From Lucinisca nassula (Eukaryota > Mollusca > Bivalvia > Lucinida > Lucinidae), in the NCBI GenBank assembly GCA_963580285.1, contig OY757023.1, forward strand, positions 91,289,108 through 91,353,107: 64,000 nucleotides of DNA, in the 5' to 3' direction. Shown here piece after piece: positions 63,846 through 64,000 of the stretch (positions within the stretch are counted from its first letter, which is position 1; every line of letters starts with the position of its first letter). Both the position numbers and the translations under genes were made by a program. Below the pieces are notes generated by a model that was given only the letters and a program-made list of their open reading frames with translations, had not been told where the DNA came from and did no database searches.

Positions 63846-64000
63846 CGAGAAAATGCCGGTTTCCCGGTCCTGGACCGATTTTGGGCTTACTGAACCGATT
63901 TTAACTGAAAAAGAAGACTAAAAAATCGGTCCATAATTTATTAAAATTTTCAAAAATATCGGTTCGAAAATTTTCGCCAAGCCGTTATTTTGTAAAAACA

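Overview
The window is animal nuclear DNA, AT-rich and almost entirely repeats, with one conserved host gene. Its repeats point to a mollusc, most likely a bivalve (inference): arrays of 144-166 bp monomers inside elements that end in a GGAC/ACGG microsatellite and a hairpin (the pearl/HINE style known from bivalves), several tRNA-headed SINEs, a mariner, piggyBac-like MITEs and a Penelope-like element. No bacterial-style operons, rRNA genes or CRISPR arrays are present.

Host gene: five exons on the minus strand (62495-62677, 52753-52857, 48154-48399, 46579-46747, 28956-29200) encode 316 consecutive codons of CAD, the pyrimidine-synthesis fusion protein. They run from the end of the second CPSase ATP-grasp half, through the MGS-like allosteric domain, into dihydroorotase. 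Splice sites and phases agree throughout. The introns (9.6, 4.4, 1.4 and 17.4 kb) are filled by transposons. No further CAD exon was recognised between 28955 and the left edge.

Left edge (1 to ~8.1 kb, plus strand, antisense to CAD): the 3' two thirds of a Ty3/gypsy-type LTR retrotransposon, with gag tail, pol in the -1 frame, a third ORF in the env position (two C2H2 fingers plus a coiled coil) with its own splice acceptor, a polypurine tract and a long 3' LTR. A GTTAAAC slippery site directly abuts the gag stop.

8-28 kb: LINE fragments, a decayed Penelope-like element with inverted partial copies, and a five-level nested stack (17.65-24.07 kb) in which interrupted repeats rejoin when each insert is removed. 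A further tandem-array element (24.9-27.2 kb) and a LINE fragment follow.

29-46 kb (largest CAD intron): palindromic MITEs, and a piggyBac-like MITE split by a 7.9-kb element with TA duplications and CAGTACC ends. That element contains a foldback-like element (33.9-36.2 kb) with 5-bp duplications. A 144-bp array element lies at 42.8-44.4 kb.

47-64 kb: SINEs, MITEs, a LINE reverse transcriptase broken by two stops and a 5-bp deletion, a mariner transposase missing its third catalytic Asp, a 165-bp array element (54.4-56.7 kb), microsatellites and SINE copies up to the right edge.
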